From Tupaia tana (taxonomy: Eukaryota > Chordata > Mammalia > Scandentia > Tupaiidae), in NCBI GenBank assembly GCA_026018925.1, contig JAKSZU010000018.1:4744920-4808919 (forward strand): DNA of 64,000 nt, written 5' to 3'. The translations under genes were made by a program, and so were the position numbers. Below, one piece after another: positions 1 through 11,544 of the stretch (within the stretch, counting starts at the first letter, position 1; each line of letters starts with the position of its first letter). The notes under the pieces were generated by a model. The model made no database searches. It was given only the letters and a program-made list of their open reading frames with translations, and had not been told where the DNA came from.

Positions 1-120
1 TTGGAGGCAGAATTATCAGTAGAATGTCTTAATTCCCCCCTTTCCCCCCCCAGAAATCACTGGTTCTCAGGACTAAAGGAATTTTAATTATCATTTAGCT
101 CTGAAATAAATTTTTTGGAG

Positions 121-372
121 GATCAGCAGGTGGTATAGTGGTATAGTGCTGGACTTCCACATGGTTGATTGTAGTTCAGTCCCAGATCTGGTGGCTTGAA
201 ACTCACACTGGGCCTGTGCATGCATGCTCCAAATTCTGAGAGGAGATGGAGGAGAAGGGATTGCAGTGTGGCCATCCCCTTCTGGGGGATGATATTTCAC
301 TTTATGCCTCTCTGTATTGCTGGTGAGCACATGTGGTTTAGAGCAAAAATCTCTCAAGAAAAAGTATATCAT
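121..372 (+). mobile_element. SINE-A, old full-length copy
   Basis: tRNA-like head (GATCAGCAGGTGGTATAGTG, then GTTCAGTCCC as a decayed B box), GT-rich middle with GCATGCATGC, GGAGGAGAAGGGATTGCAGTG block, CT-rich block, and TTTAGAGCAAAAATCTCTC before the A-rich end. It diverges strongly from the young copies, so it is an early insertion. Confidence 0.85.
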
Positions 373-504
373 GCTGGGTAAAGTCTCTTCACAATCTAAA
401 TGATGTATAGTGATTTAATGTATGAATAATAATAAAAAAATAATTAAAAAAATTTTTTGAAGGATAATTAACTTAATTTTATTTGTTAGTATTATTTTTT
501 AGGT
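373..504. other. AT-rich unassigned sequence
   Basis: A/T-dominated sequence with short A runs; nothing recognisable. Confidence 0.5.
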
Positions 505-616
505 TGACCAGAAAGAGAAAGGGAAAGTGAGAAAGCAAGTCATCAGGTCTGGGACTCGAACTGTGCTCAACTACCTGGGAGTCCAGTGCCCTAACCACCA
601 CACCATCTGGTGTCCC
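505..616 (-). mobile_element. SINE-A, short-form copy
   Basis: On minus it reads GGACACCAGATGGTGTGGTG, then a tRNA-like B box, and goes directly to a CT-rich tail (GCTTTCTCACTTTCCC), skipping the central block of the long form. See the short forms at 31258, 43589 and 49972. Confidence 0.75.
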
Positions 617-717
617 GAGCTCTGAAAGGTATTAAAAATTTGCAAAAATAAGACATTTTTTTTTCTCCCAGTGTGAATATTCTATGAAACATTTCACTTT
701 CTCCTACACTTTCCTTA

Positions 718-845
718 AACTAGAAGAAAATCAGGTCACATTGGGGCAGTGCAGAGACCACTGCAGAATTGGTGACATTATCCTTATCCTGCTTTTCTTC
801 TTCATGTGGTAAATCTAGTTTATGTGACATTCCTCCTCACTGGAG
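718..845 (+). repeat. 128-bp direct duplication, copy 1
   Basis: From AACTAGAAGAAAATCAGG to CTCCTCACTGGAG it matches 3110-3241 with one substitution (T/A at about 742) and a 4-bp CATT gap. Sequences outside these borders are unrelated. It does not resemble a terminal repeat of any element I know. Confidence 0.93.
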
Positions 846-2464
846 TCACTTTCAGATCCATTTTCAACCCTGGCAGATTGCTTGTCCCAGGAAGAACTTT
901 CACAGGCTTTGTCTATGGCAACAGCTCCTGTCGTTGCGATGAAATAGTAAAAAAATGCTTCTCACCAGTCTCTTGTCTCCAGGGGTTCCAGAATAATCTC
1001 AAGAGCCAGCCAAATGGTATGAGAATTGGCAAAGAACCAGGAGAAGTGAGAGGCTCCATGCCAGAGCAGAAGGGGTCCAGACAAGTGGGGGCAGGTGACC
1101 TCAGGGAGGACAGTCTCAAGGCATTGCAGTAGGGACAGGAGGTCTGCACTGGGGTCGGGGCTGAATTCAGTCAAGTATTCAGCCATGGCTGCCTGGCCTG
1201 TCCGCTCTTGACCTGGCTCTGGTGCCTTTTCCTGGACACCCACAGTGAGTGAGAAATAGGAAGCAAAGTCCTCTGCTGAGAAGCAGAGAAAGAACAAGTG
1301 TCCTGGAGGCAGTGGAAAAGAGTGAGTTCAGCCACCAAGCGGGGAGCCAGAGGGACTTGCTGAGTTAAATAGAAGGGAGGACCTCCTGCACTCTCCCATC
1401 GCTGTGCATGTTTGGAAACCACAGAGTTATCACTTGCATTCAAATATCATCTGTTGACTTACTCATCCTTAAATCCATGCTTCTAAATAACCCAAGTGCC
1501 AACTATGTCCTGAGAGCTCCCAGGCCCCTTGCCCAGGTACCCACAACACTCTGCAGCAGTGCCCGTCCAGCATTCCCACAGTCTCCAGGCACTTCGAGGC
1601 TCCACATGTCCAGATGGCCAGTGATCTCCCAGTTCTTTGGACCTTCTGGCATCAAATCTGGCCACAAAGCATCGACAAAGATGAAGATACGAAACACCCC
1701 CACTCTGTGGCAGAATTGGCTAAGGAAAGGGCAAACGCCAGGGCTGAGATGCAGACCTGCTTGCTTGCATATGACCTGGCAGCGTTGCGGGCGGTGTTGC
1801 TCTGAGGGAAAGACCCCAGACTGACCTAATTCCATGAGCTGTGTTTCTGCCCCATCTTGCTCTCCCACGACCCTATAGCTCCTGCACAGGTGAGGCTGAC
1901 GTTGCTTGTCACACCCACAGGCCTGGGGCTGAGCGGCCTCCGGGCAAATGCTGTAGAATCCCCTTCCAAAGCAAGGGGGGTGGGGACTTGTCTCTTTCTG
2001 AGGTAAGAGGCACTAAGCTGCCCCTCAGGGACAACGGGCCAGCTGTGTAGAGCTAATAAGTGAATAAGACCCATCAATTTTTGAAACAAAAAGGGGGAAG
2101 AATAAGAGTGGTAGAAACTTCAAAGTGAAAATAACTTATTTTCTACAGGTCTGAGAGGTAAACAACAAATTCCAAAGCAGGTAGAGGAAGGAGACAACCC
2201 TATCATGGTGAGACCAGGCAGTAGGCTCCACTCTCTGCAAGGAATCCTGTTAGCTGTTGTCAGAGGCATGTGGAAGGGAGAATGTAGAACATGAATCTAA
2301 AAAGCAATAATGAATGACTCTCCAGCTGTATAGAGTGCGAATGGGACATCCTTAAACAATGCACATCTGGGGCTTTGTGACACAGAAGCCAATGGAAGGA
2401 TTAAGCATGTCCTGAGATGGAAGGTTTCTGAAGAGAACACAGGGGATCATCGTTTTGGCTTAGA

Positions 2465-2507
<43 letters not shown>

Positions 2508-3109
2508 AGTTTCTTTACGTGGGGAAACAAGATAACTAACCACAGTGGTGGGCTCGTAAATGTTTAACCAGTAGTTCAGAAGGAAAGAGACCCAGGTTGT
2601 AGCTTGTGCCCATTCCTGTGGTATAAATATTCCCCCACGGCCCATTTCAAGTTAGCAATGTGATAACACCACACACGTGCAGAGCAGTCAAGAGGCGTTC
2701 ATCATCAGCTCTTGCAAAGCTGTGCAGGTTGGCTCCAGTGTGCCTTGCTTTAACACTCAACCAGGCTAACGGTTATCAGTGCACTCCCTGCAGGTTTGGA
2801 GTAGATGGGAAATGGAGCTTCCATGTGGGATCCCTTTCCTCAGGGAACCACCCCACTCTGCACCTTGGGGTCACATGGTATAATGAACCACAGGCCTGTT
2901 TTCTGCCCTCAGTTTTCCTGGGGTGGGTCAATCATCTTTACAGTTCATGGGACTCAGAGCCTGGTCTGAGGTGGCCTTGTTACCCAGCAAAACCAATGAA
3001 TGTCTTTGCATGAGATTAGCATTTGGATCTGGGAGCAAGGACATGAGCTTGGGGCTGCCAGAGGCCACTCTCCTTGCCATTAGGAGAGAGTCAGTCAGAG
3101 AATAAGGCC
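846..3109. other. Unassigned sequence between the two duplication copies
   Basis: Moderately GC-rich sequence with a few open stretches of 60-138 codons on both strands (for example 962-1297 minus and 1408-1824 plus). None shows a recognisable domain, splice framing or similarity to CDH13. A (CA)n microsatellite lies at 2469-2504. I see no gene here. Confidence 0.5.
2469..2504. repeat. (CA)n microsatellite
   Basis: About 18 uninterrupted AC repeats followed by ACGTGAG. Confidence 0.98.
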
Positions 3110-3241
3110 AACTAGAAGAAAATCAGGTCACATAGGGGCAGTGCAGAGACCACTGCAGAATTGGTGACATTATCCTTATCCTGCTTTTCTTCTTCATGTG
3201 GTAAATCTAGTTCATTTATGTGACATTCCTCCTCACTGGAG
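3110..3241 (+). repeat. 128-bp direct duplication, copy 2
   Basis: Second copy in the same orientation, 2392 bp after the first. It carries an extra CATT inside GTTCATTTATG. The near identity contrasts with the heavily decayed repeats around it, so the duplication is recent or technical. Confidence 0.93.
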
Positions 3242-4079
3242 CAGAGCTGGCATGGAGTTGCAGAGAGCACCCTGAGGACACCATCTGAGCCCCTGGGTGT
3301 AGCCACACGTGCACTCGCAAAGCCCTTGGACATCCATAGTGATGGGCAGCAATGCATTCCAGGATGGGCTTCTATTCAATGTGGGTTTCTGTCTCTAACA
3401 ACAAAGGTGGTATAAACAGAGGATCCTTGACTCTGGAGAGAGTGAAAGTAGATTTTTCCTGAGGAATAGAGAGCCTCTAGTCTCAGCCTTCCTGTAATTG
3501 AATTGTCTTTTCAATTTTCCAGAGCTGAAAGAAAGAGACATTTCGACCATTTCTTTATGAGGCTGGTACAAGTGGTCAATTCAGTTTGCTGGGTTTTGTT
3601 GAGACTTCCTCTGCCCATGATGTGCGGGGCCAGTACTGGGCTGTAATAAACCAGACAGCTTGCTGGTTCTGGCTCTGCTGTGTAGATTTAGAGTGCTGAA
3701 TTGCACCACGTTAAACCACGCACCCCGGGGACAGTAGCAAAGGCATCTGTTCCTATCTGCAGAGCTGCCAGAAAAGAGCGTCTTTTGTTAGACTTGATTC
3801 CATGCAACATGTATTCTTTGAGCTCCCTCCATGCACACTGTGCCATGGCGAGAGGGGGACACCGTGACTAACGGAGCTGTGTCTGCCCTCAAGGAGCTCT
3901 TGTTGGAAGAGGCAGAAATAGATACCAATAACAGTGATCCAGCACATACTGGGAAGAACGCAGGATTCAGAGGGATCGAAACTCCAGAGAAACCCGGGTG
4001 AAAGACAAGAAAGCCAGTTAATTCTGACTAGGGAGTGACTTGGGGGAACTTAAGAGTTACGTGCACGGCTTCCTGAAAT
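3242..4079. other. Unassigned intronic sequence
   Basis: No repeat family or exon recognised. Short open frames are unconvincing. Confidence 0.45.
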
Positions 4080-4430
4080 CTGTCATATGGGCAGCAGACT
4101 CACAAGGACGGGCCACTCTCCTGCCGCCCCTGGCTTCCACTATCCAAGCTAGTCACGCTAGTCCCAGCGCCTCCTATCTGTTCCTCAAACGGATCTTGAG
4201 TGCCTCAAGGCATTTGCACACGCTGATTGCTCTGCCCAGCCCGAGCTGTCCTTGCACCACCTCGTTTCCATGCACCTCGCAAAACCAAGACTGACAGTTT
4301 GTGACCTGACCTTCCCAGCCCCTGACCAGACCCGCCCCCCTTAGGTCATGCTCCCAGAACACACTGAACTTATCTGTAGGATTCACGCCTCTCACACTTC
4401 ACAATCTGCTAAGCCTGTGATGGTAGGACT
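4080..4430 (+). mobile_element. L2-like LINE remnant
   Basis: Cytosine-rich text with the cadence of the L2 3' region: GGCATTTGCACACGCTGATTG, CTGCCCAGC, then a CACCTCG block. Highly decayed. Confidence 0.5.
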
Positions 4431-4974
4431 TAGCCTGTGTTAAACTTCCAGCCTTTGCTCACTGCCTGTGCTTGATGAAGTGTGCAGCAGGTGTGTGAAC
4501 AAAGGGGTTCAGTGCATTCCAACCCCGCTAACTCAGAAAGAGTCTCTCAAAGTCACCAAGACTAGGGAACTGGAAGAAGCACGTTAGCTCAATGATTACG
4601 CAGCTGTAGCAATGGCTGCCGTAAGTTAAAAAGATTTAAAAGTTAGGTTGAGATAGCAGACTCAGAACAATGACCCTACTTCATGAACTAATGTTTCCCT
4701 TGCCTTCATAGGTCTCTGCCCAGATTCTCCAGTGAGTAAATCCTGCACCAAATCATGATAGTCTATAACTGGCATGTTGATTATAAGCTATTGACAGTGA
4801 TACATAAAGATTTCAAATTAGATATGCACATGGGTAGATATAAAGTGGAAATGTCAACATCTTTTCAAGAATGTCGCCGAATTCGACGCAGGCTTTGTGA
4901 CTTGCTTGTTGGAGTGTCTTAAACAGAAGGCTAATTTGTTGGGGTCTGGCTCCCATCATCTCTCAATGTCATAG
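4431..4974. other. Unassigned intronic sequence
   Basis: No recognisable gene or repeat; AT-rich toward the end. Confidence 0.45.
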
Positions 4975-5210
4975 AAACCAGAACAATGTGTAGAAACTGA
5001 GAGGTGAGTGGAGCTGGGGTCTAGAGCTGGCCACACCAGGTTCACGTCCTTGCAGCACCATGCTACAACCTCAGGCATGTTCCTGAGCCTCTCCTGTCTC
5101 AGTGTCCTTCTCAGAGCGCCTGCCTTGTTAGGCTGTTGCACGTATGGCACCTATAGCCTTGACGGCAGTGTCTCACATAAATAAGAACTTAATAACTGTT
5201 AGCTTAAAAA
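4975..5210 (+). mobile_element. MIR SINE
   Basis: MIR core order is visible: gap after GGTTCACGTCC, then ACCTCAGGCATGTTCCTGAG, CCTGTCTCAGTGTCC and the 3' motif AATAAGAACTTAATAACTG. Confidence 0.7.
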
Positions 5211-5849
5211 ATTGACTATATGGATGAAAGTGTTCTTCATTTATTCTTTCCTCATAAGAAATAATTACTATATTTGTCCCCCCCCCCATCCCTTCAAAAT
5301 AAAGATCCTGCTAATCAAATCTATTGGCTATTAAAAGACCGCTCTCTCCTTTTTTTTTTTTTTTTACTTTGAAGAAATTATGACAAGAGAGTTGCTTAGA
5401 CTTGTCTTGGCAAGTCCAGGAAAGAATATTTTTTGTGCTGTAGTTATATACAAGGCTTGCACAAAACATTGTCTTGATTTGAAAGGAAAGGCAGGTGCGG
5501 TGAGAGGAGGGAGGCAGGCAGGGAGGCTAAGTCTTTGCGTTCAAGTAGAGCTGAGAAGGGAGGTTACAAACCTGGGCTGCTGCAGCGAGCCCCTGGCGCA
5601 CACGTGCAACAGGACAAATGGGATGGATGTTCCCTGAGGAATAGCTCTGGCAAGGAGTCCTAGACAGCTGACCCACAGGACAAGACCACTGAGTAGGAAT
5701 GTAACAGTAAGGGCAGAACACTCTGAAAATCGGGCTCTTCGGGGCTCACCCTTTCACAGCACAGAAGCAGCTAAGTGGGGAATTGAGAGCATGGGACCCA
5801 GGGTCTGGGCAAGAGCTCCAGCTCTCTGAGCCTCCATCTCCAGTCAAAA
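5211..5849. other. Unassigned intronic sequence with a T run
   Basis: Contains a C run at 5279-5287 and a T run at about 5350-5365. Otherwise nothing recognised. Confidence 0.45.
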
Positions 5850-6335
5850 AACCTATCTCAGGAGGAGGAGTGATGGAGGGAACGTGTCAAAGATCTCTGG
5901 TCCTGTCTGGTACAAGCAAGTGCTCCAGGAATTCACACTGGTTGCTGGATGCTAACTGAACAACAATGAGCAAGGCCAGGGTGTGCTGGACAGAGCACTC
6001 AGGACAGAAGGACCAGCATATCGATGTAAATACCAGATACAGTGTGTGTGAAAGAGGAGGGTCTGAGGAAGGACATTTGGGGGAGGGACAGGGAGGCAAA
6101 GATTAATGGCACAAAGAAGTGTTGTATTATCTGTTGAAGATATTTCGTAGTTTTATCAACAGTACTAGGGAGAAATGTTCACCTGTTGAAATATCCATTT
6201 TGTAAGACAAATAATAATGTGATTGAATGTATGGAAGAAAATGAAATGGAAAAAAAAAGAAATAACCACTTTGTAAGACAAATAATAATGTGATTGAATG
6301 TATAAAAGAAAATGAAATAAAAAATTAATTAATTA
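5850..6335 (+). mobile_element. L1 3'UTR end
   Basis: Matches in sense the L1 tail found in antisense at 23255-23500: GATACAGTGTGTGTGAAAG, GGCACAAAGAAGTGTTGTA, then CATTTTGTAAGACAAATAAT. The final stretch TTGTAAGACAAATAATAATG with its flanks is tandemly duplicated (about 6204-6250 and 6270-6320). It ends in A-rich sequence. Confidence 0.85.
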
Positions 6336-6344
6336 ATTTAAAAA

Positions 6345-6990
6345 ATTTCCTATATCACATTCTTCATCTCTAACAATTCTGTTTGATTCTTTTTATGGTG
6401 TCTATTTTGTCTTTCAAATCATGAAAGGACTTCCTCATCTCCTGGAGCACATTGTCTCTCTTCTCTTGCATCTCATTTAGTTTGGTCACTACAGATATTC
6501 TGAATTGTTTACCTGACATGTCCACGACTTCCATTGTGTAGTCTGTGGGTGATGTGGGATTTATGTTCTCCCTTGGGAGAGAGACAGTTTGTTGGTTGCT
6601 CATATTTCTTGTGCCTCCGCGATTGTTCCTAGTCATATGGTAATCTATACGTTCCTTCCTAAATGATTCAAGGTATCCCCACACATTCAAAGGTGTGCAG
6701 GAGTAGGAAATTGGCAATCTCTCTTCTGCTCTGCCTCCCTGTTTCTCACCAGCACCCTACACTGTTGTCACTGGTCCTGAATGACCAAAGTCCTCCAAAG
6801 TCCTCCCTGTTTATAAAGAACAGGTGCTCCTGAAACTGAACTGCTGAGTTTTGACTCAGTAACAAAGAAGAGATCTCGTGGTGTGCTTTCCTAAACACCA
6901 ACGTCCTGAGAGTTCAAAGGCTAGTGGGGGAGGGCATGAGCCAGGGTCTGAGCCATTAAGCCCTGTAGCCGCAGGCAGCCAGACTTTTGG
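6345..6990 (-). mobile_element. L1 5' fragment with start of ORF1
   Basis: On minus, 6717-6370 encodes 115 residues with VVDMSGKQFRISVVTKL and NEMQEKRDNVLQEMRKS, the pattern of the coiled-coil N-terminal part of L1 ORF1p, preceded by 5'UTR-like sequence. It breaks off after DTIKRIKQN. Orientation is opposite to the L1 tail just before it. Confidence 0.72.
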
Positions 6991-7194
6991 CAAGGCCCTT
7001 CGCTCCACCAGGGGCTGTTAAGGATCTATTTGCTGGTTGGCTGTTCCCTTCCACACTTTAGACTGTAGCTTCACAGAATCAAGGATTCTGTTGCACCCCA
7101 GCTGAATGAAGCCTAGTAAAAAAGAGGCTTGAGATCCATGTGCGATGTGTGGGTGGAAAATGAGTGAATGGGAGAGTGGATTCACTTTGGAACA
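6991..7194. other. Unassigned sequence
   Basis: Short non-repetitive spacer between L1 and the AT-rich tandem region. Confidence 0.4.
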
Positions 7195-7465
7195 ATGTGT
7201 CGTAAAAATGTATGTGTTATATGCAATGTTACAATGTTTAACACACACATTATATGTACAGCAATAATGCATATATTATATGCAGTGTTGTGTATATAAT
7301 GCTGTAATGTTTAATGCTTACATGCATGTATAGTAAAAATATATGTATTATAGTATAGAATACTATAATGTTTTAATACATACGTATATCATTATGCATG
7401 GTAATGTATGTATTATTTGCAGTGTTGTGCATATAACGCTATAATGTATAATACATAAATGCAGG
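7195..7465. repeat. Degenerate AT-rich tandem repeat
   Basis: About four imperfect 55-72-bp units share TGCAGTGTTGTG or TGCAATGTTAC, a TATAATG core, TTTAATAC and TATGTATTAT. Unit phase drifts, as in an old minisatellite. Confidence 0.7.
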
Positions 7466-7699
7466 CACACTTAGGTAAAGTAAGCTGAAGGAGACATTTT
7501 CATCAAATCCTGTCTTCTGAAATCTAGGTAGATTAACAGCAAAAATAAGACACTACCAACATTGAGAAAACTGATGTCCAGTCTGTAACAGAAATAGGTT
7601 TTGGTTTGGAAAAAATACATATAAGAAACAATTCTGGGTTATTTTATTTAATCCCACTTAGAAGAATGAACTCACAGAAAACTGGAGCTATGGAATATT
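7466..7699. other. Unassigned AT-rich sequence
   Basis: No recognisable feature. Confidence 0.4.
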
Positions 7700-8110
7700 T
7701 TCTTTCCTTTTTTTAAATTTTTAACTTACAGGATAAATTGAGCCTGTCTCTAATGATTTCTTGATGTGTTGTTACATGAGTTTTGTCTCTTTTTTTTGAC
7801 TGATAAGGAGGTCCATTTAGAGCTCTCTGTAGTGTACGGGGATCAGTGTATGTAGATGCGTTTTTCGTTTCTGGGAAGGAATCTAACTTCTGCCCTCTTC
7901 GTTCTGACACACCACAGCATGACGATGAACCGCAGGGCAGCTGTGACTTGTGTTGGTGTCGGGACTTTAGGGTAGCAGCATTCCGAACAGTGAGTTTGGA
8001 CTGGGATCTGTTTCTCCTTTGAGTTATCTCTAAAATCTTCCAGAGTTCCTTTGATCAACATGTCTCTAATGTTTTTATCTTCCCTGTTATTTACTGTCAA
8101 AATCTGTAAT
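7700..8110 (-). mobile_element. Possible L1 5'UTR fragment
   Basis: On minus, sequence such as CAGAGAGCTCTAAATGGACC followed by AACACATCAAGAAATCATTAG resembles the end of an L1 5'UTR just before ORF1. Support is by eye only. Confidence 0.35.
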
Positions 8111-8880
8111 TTATTCACTCATTCACCAATTATTTGGGCACATAACACATGACAGGCTGGGTCCTGAGACCATAGCAGGGGACCAAAGAGACAGTTTCTT
8201 ATCTCAGGAAGCTAATATTTTAATTCAGGGAGCGTGACAATGAGTAAGTAAAAATGATATTAACTCATTACAGTATTAACATTAGGAGGTTGAGTATACA
8301 TGATGTGTATTCTAATATGTACATATTAGAATGCGTACCTATCAGAGAAGAATAGAATACATAATAGAATGTAAAATTGCATAACGTGTAATGGTATATA
8401 TGTACCACGGTTTATAACAGGACTAGAAGAATAATTCGTAGTACGTTAGAAGTGTAAACACTGGTCTGTAATCAGGATTGCAGCACGCGTAGTAAGTTCA
8501 TCTCTGATTAAACATACGATGCTGCCCTTACGCTTGGCCTTGGAGGCAGTGAAAATAACATGAACCTCAATATCAAAGCATCTAAACAGTATGAGGGAGA
8601 CACACTGAGAGGACACGATTAAAAGGCATGATAACACTGCATGAGGAGGAGGCCTCTAACATGCGCTGGGACATGGAGGAGGAGGCAACAAACAACCTGC
8701 CTGGAGGGTTTATACTTTGGCTGTTGAAAAGTGAACTGGACTTTTCCAGGCACAAAGGAGGGAAAGATATTCCAGGGAGAAGGAAATAGATTGTGCAGTG
8801 ATATCAAGGATGCCAAAGCCTGGCGTAGGGAGGGGTAAACAGAGCTTCAGTGAGACTTCAGATAAGGTGAACAGAGTGTA
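8111..8880 (-). mobile_element. L2-like LINE remnant
   Basis: Antisense L2 phrases: CACTCATTCACCAATTATTTG, GGAAGCTAATATTTTAATTCAG, GACAATGAGTAAGTAAAAATG, and TATTCCAGGGAGAAGGAAAT further on. It is interrupted by AT-rich sequence with a palindrome. Confidence 0.55.
8309..8332. repeat. Perfect 24-bp palindrome
   Basis: ATTCTAATATGT is followed directly by its exact reverse complement ACATATTAGAAT, with no spacer. Flanks are AT-rich. Confidence 0.97.
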
Positions 8881-8902
8881 AAACCACCATGAATAAGACC
8901 CC

Positions 8903-9295
8903 ATGCTGTGGTTTACATAATGGCTTACCCCCCAGTGTTCATAGCCTCAAGCTTGGTCCCAGTTTTGGGAGGTGGGGACCTTCAGAGGTGGGGGCTAATG
9001 AAAAGGCACCATCCAATTGGCTGGGAGTAGAAGAGAAATGTGGGAAATGGGAATTCTCTTTCCTCCCTATTTGTATGTGTTAGGAAGCAGGAATTCTGTC
9101 TCTTTTTTCTTTGCATACACCTGATTCCCTCTCTGCTTCTGTTGACCATGTTGTAATGTAGTGGCAGAGGCTAGCTTTATACTGTCCCAGTCCTTCAGAT
9201 GTTCCAGAATTTTGAGCCAGATAAGCCTCCATTCTTTATAATGATTACCCAGTCTCAGGAATTTCTGCTTAGGAACACAGTAATGATTAACACAC
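8903..9295 (+). mobile_element. MaLR-type LTR (MLT/MST-like)
   Basis: Begins near TGCTGTGGTTTACATAATGG, has the GGGAGGTGGGGACCTTCAGAGG block, then a polypyrimidine middle, and ends near GATTACCCAGTCTCAGGAAT and AACACAGTAATGATTAACACA. That is the order of mammalian apparent LTR retrotransposon LTRs. No internal region is attached; it is an old solo LTR. Confidence 0.72.
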
Positions 9296-11261
9296 CTAAT
9301 GATCTTATTTATAAAGCTGTTCAGCACAAAATGGTTTCTGAGTATAGTGTGGTCTTGGATGTTTCACTTTCCAACATGCTCCATTTTTGCCGCTCTTGGC
9401 TTTCTGTTTTTGAACTCTTAAATGATCATTCTGCAAACTGCATTATGGAGGTGTAGTAATATTACATTCTTAGAGTAAAAAATTTAGATGTTTTATCGCT
9501 TTGTGGTGGTTGTTCTTAGTGAGGATATTGTCTTTGGATAGCAGCAGACGGATGAAGTCTTCGGAGGCTACTGTGCTGTGGAGTGGCTTAGTGGTGAGGC
9601 TCTGCCAGCTGTAGTGAAAAATTGCTTTTATTGCCACTGAGGTGTTGCTGACCCTCTGAGCATAACCAGAGGCTTAGCAGAGGCACAGAATTTTCAGAGA
9701 TGTTCACACAGAATGATGAGGATCAACACATCATGAATATAATTATGAAACAGTGATTAATGCAATAAATCACCTGCTGTCTGGTCTACCTTTATGAGTG
9801 ATTTGAAGAAACAGTCACAGGGCACATCTTATACACATGTGTGGTGTATGTGATGCAAACACACACACACACATACATACATATATAAATATGTGTGTTT
9901 CACACTTATGTATATATGTATTATATATACTTTTTTCAGTTAAGAATATGCAGATGTTTTGATATTACACACAGAGTTTATAATCAGCATGAGTGTGTTC
10001 AACAATGCAAGATCTTTCACCCTGCTGTCTATGAGTACTTAAGTCTATGAATGCACACACCACCCTTTTCCTTAGCTGGAAGTGTATTGTTTGTATGATG
10101 GTTTCTATTTATAGATCACTGCTTACATTTGTACAAATGTTTCCCTTCACTCTCTTTTACTCAAGAAATGTAGCTGTAGACCTGCTGTTTCAAGTGCTTC
10201 TGAAATCTGAACACGAGGAGATTCAGCTGATGATTTCCTGTTCTTCTGTGACCTTGGTGCAGGGGAACAAAACAATGAACTCAGTCCTTCCAAGTGAAGA
10301 TGAATGTGGAATGAAAGTATCGGCTGTTTTGCAGCTAACCCCACTTTAATTATATGATGGGATGTTAGAAATGAGATTTGCAATGGATGGCTCTGTAGAG
10401 CCCTTAGACAGAGTGTTGGCCAGGACAAGATGGACCAGGGGCTGATGTAATCGGAAGCCATGTTACTGTTTACAGAGTTGGAAATTGCTGCTCTGTGTGC
10501 ATTCAACTCATACTGCTTTCTTTTCTCTAAATATCCTTTTTTTTTTTTTTTTTCACATATTGGTATTTCCCACCACTCTGTACAAGGCATGGGTATCAAG
10601 ATCCCAGTGGTGCATGTTTGCTTTTATTTAAAACCTTAGACACATAGAAAACCATGATATATGTGATTTCACAGCATCACAGGAAAAAATCTCATGTATT
10701 TCACTATAATGGTTATAAGAAACTTCATAGGAAGAGGGAGTCTGGACTATTCAGAAAAACGTTTAATCATTTTCAGAGATTTATCTGGTTGTTAAAATGT
10801 CTTGGACTCCACCCTCCAGAGAAGTCACTTGAGTCAGATAATTGAAATGGGTTCGATCTTCTAAGAAATATGTGGTCGGCTTTCTGGATTAATCTCTATT
10901 GAGTAAGCAGAATGTATAATTATGTGGTCAGTGTTTAGACACAGCCACATCTGAATTTAAAGTGCTATCCTATGGGAAATAAGGAGGAGCGTTTCATTTG
11001 AAGCCCTCAAATATATGGCCTGGAATCCTAGAGGCCTGGATAAATATATTCATCAACGGGACTTAAGAGATGGCAGCAGAGATGCGGCTTTCCCAACTTC
11101 ACACCTGGAAGTGCCAAAGTACCCAAGATAAATGAACAGACCCAAAACAGTTAAGGAAAATAGGTATTCAGGTCATCAAAAAGAGTGAGGGAATCAGAAA
11201 GCAAATGTTGCCACTAATTACATGGTTCAACCCTCTTGGATTCAAAACCCCTTCTTGATGA
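9296..11261. other. Unassigned intronic sequence
   Basis: Contains an impure CA/TA microsatellite at 9857-9935 and an 18-T run near 10537. Open frames at 10047-10349 plus and 10147-10599 minus overlap each other and show no domain. No gene recognised. Confidence 0.5.
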
Positions 11262-11271
11262 TGATCAATAT

Positions 11272-11534
11272 ATTTTTTTTTTTTTGGAGAGGTTTTTCGC
11301 TATAGGGCGCGTGTGCTCGCCAGACAGACAGAGATAGAGACAGAAAGCGAGAAATCACCCCCCAGGGGGGATGGTCACACTGCAATCCCTTCTCCTCCAT
11401 TCTCCTCTCGGGATCTTGGGCACGCACGCACACGGGCCTGGCGTGAGTTTTAAGCCACCGGGTTCGGGACGCGAACCGCGGTCGACTACGTGGGAGTCCA
11501 GCGACATAGCCATTATGATAACTGCTGGTTCCCT
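11272..11534 (-). mobile_element. SINE-A, young full-length copy
   Basis: Retains CpG-rich GCGCGTGTGCTCGCC, GGTTCGCGTCCCG (B-box region) and a 14-T start (A tail). Flanked by TGATCAATAT at 11262-11271 and 11535-11544, a target-site duplication marking minus-strand retroposition. Confidence 0.95.
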
Positions 11535-11544
11535 TGATCAATAT

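Noticed and set aside
962-1868. Open frames of 111-138 codons suggesting a retrogene
   Set aside because: I could not match them to any protein, and there is no A tail or target-site duplication.
718-3241. LTR pair of an endogenous retrovirus
   Set aside because: The repeats lack TG...CA ends, primer-binding and polypurine sites and any retroviral reading frame between them.
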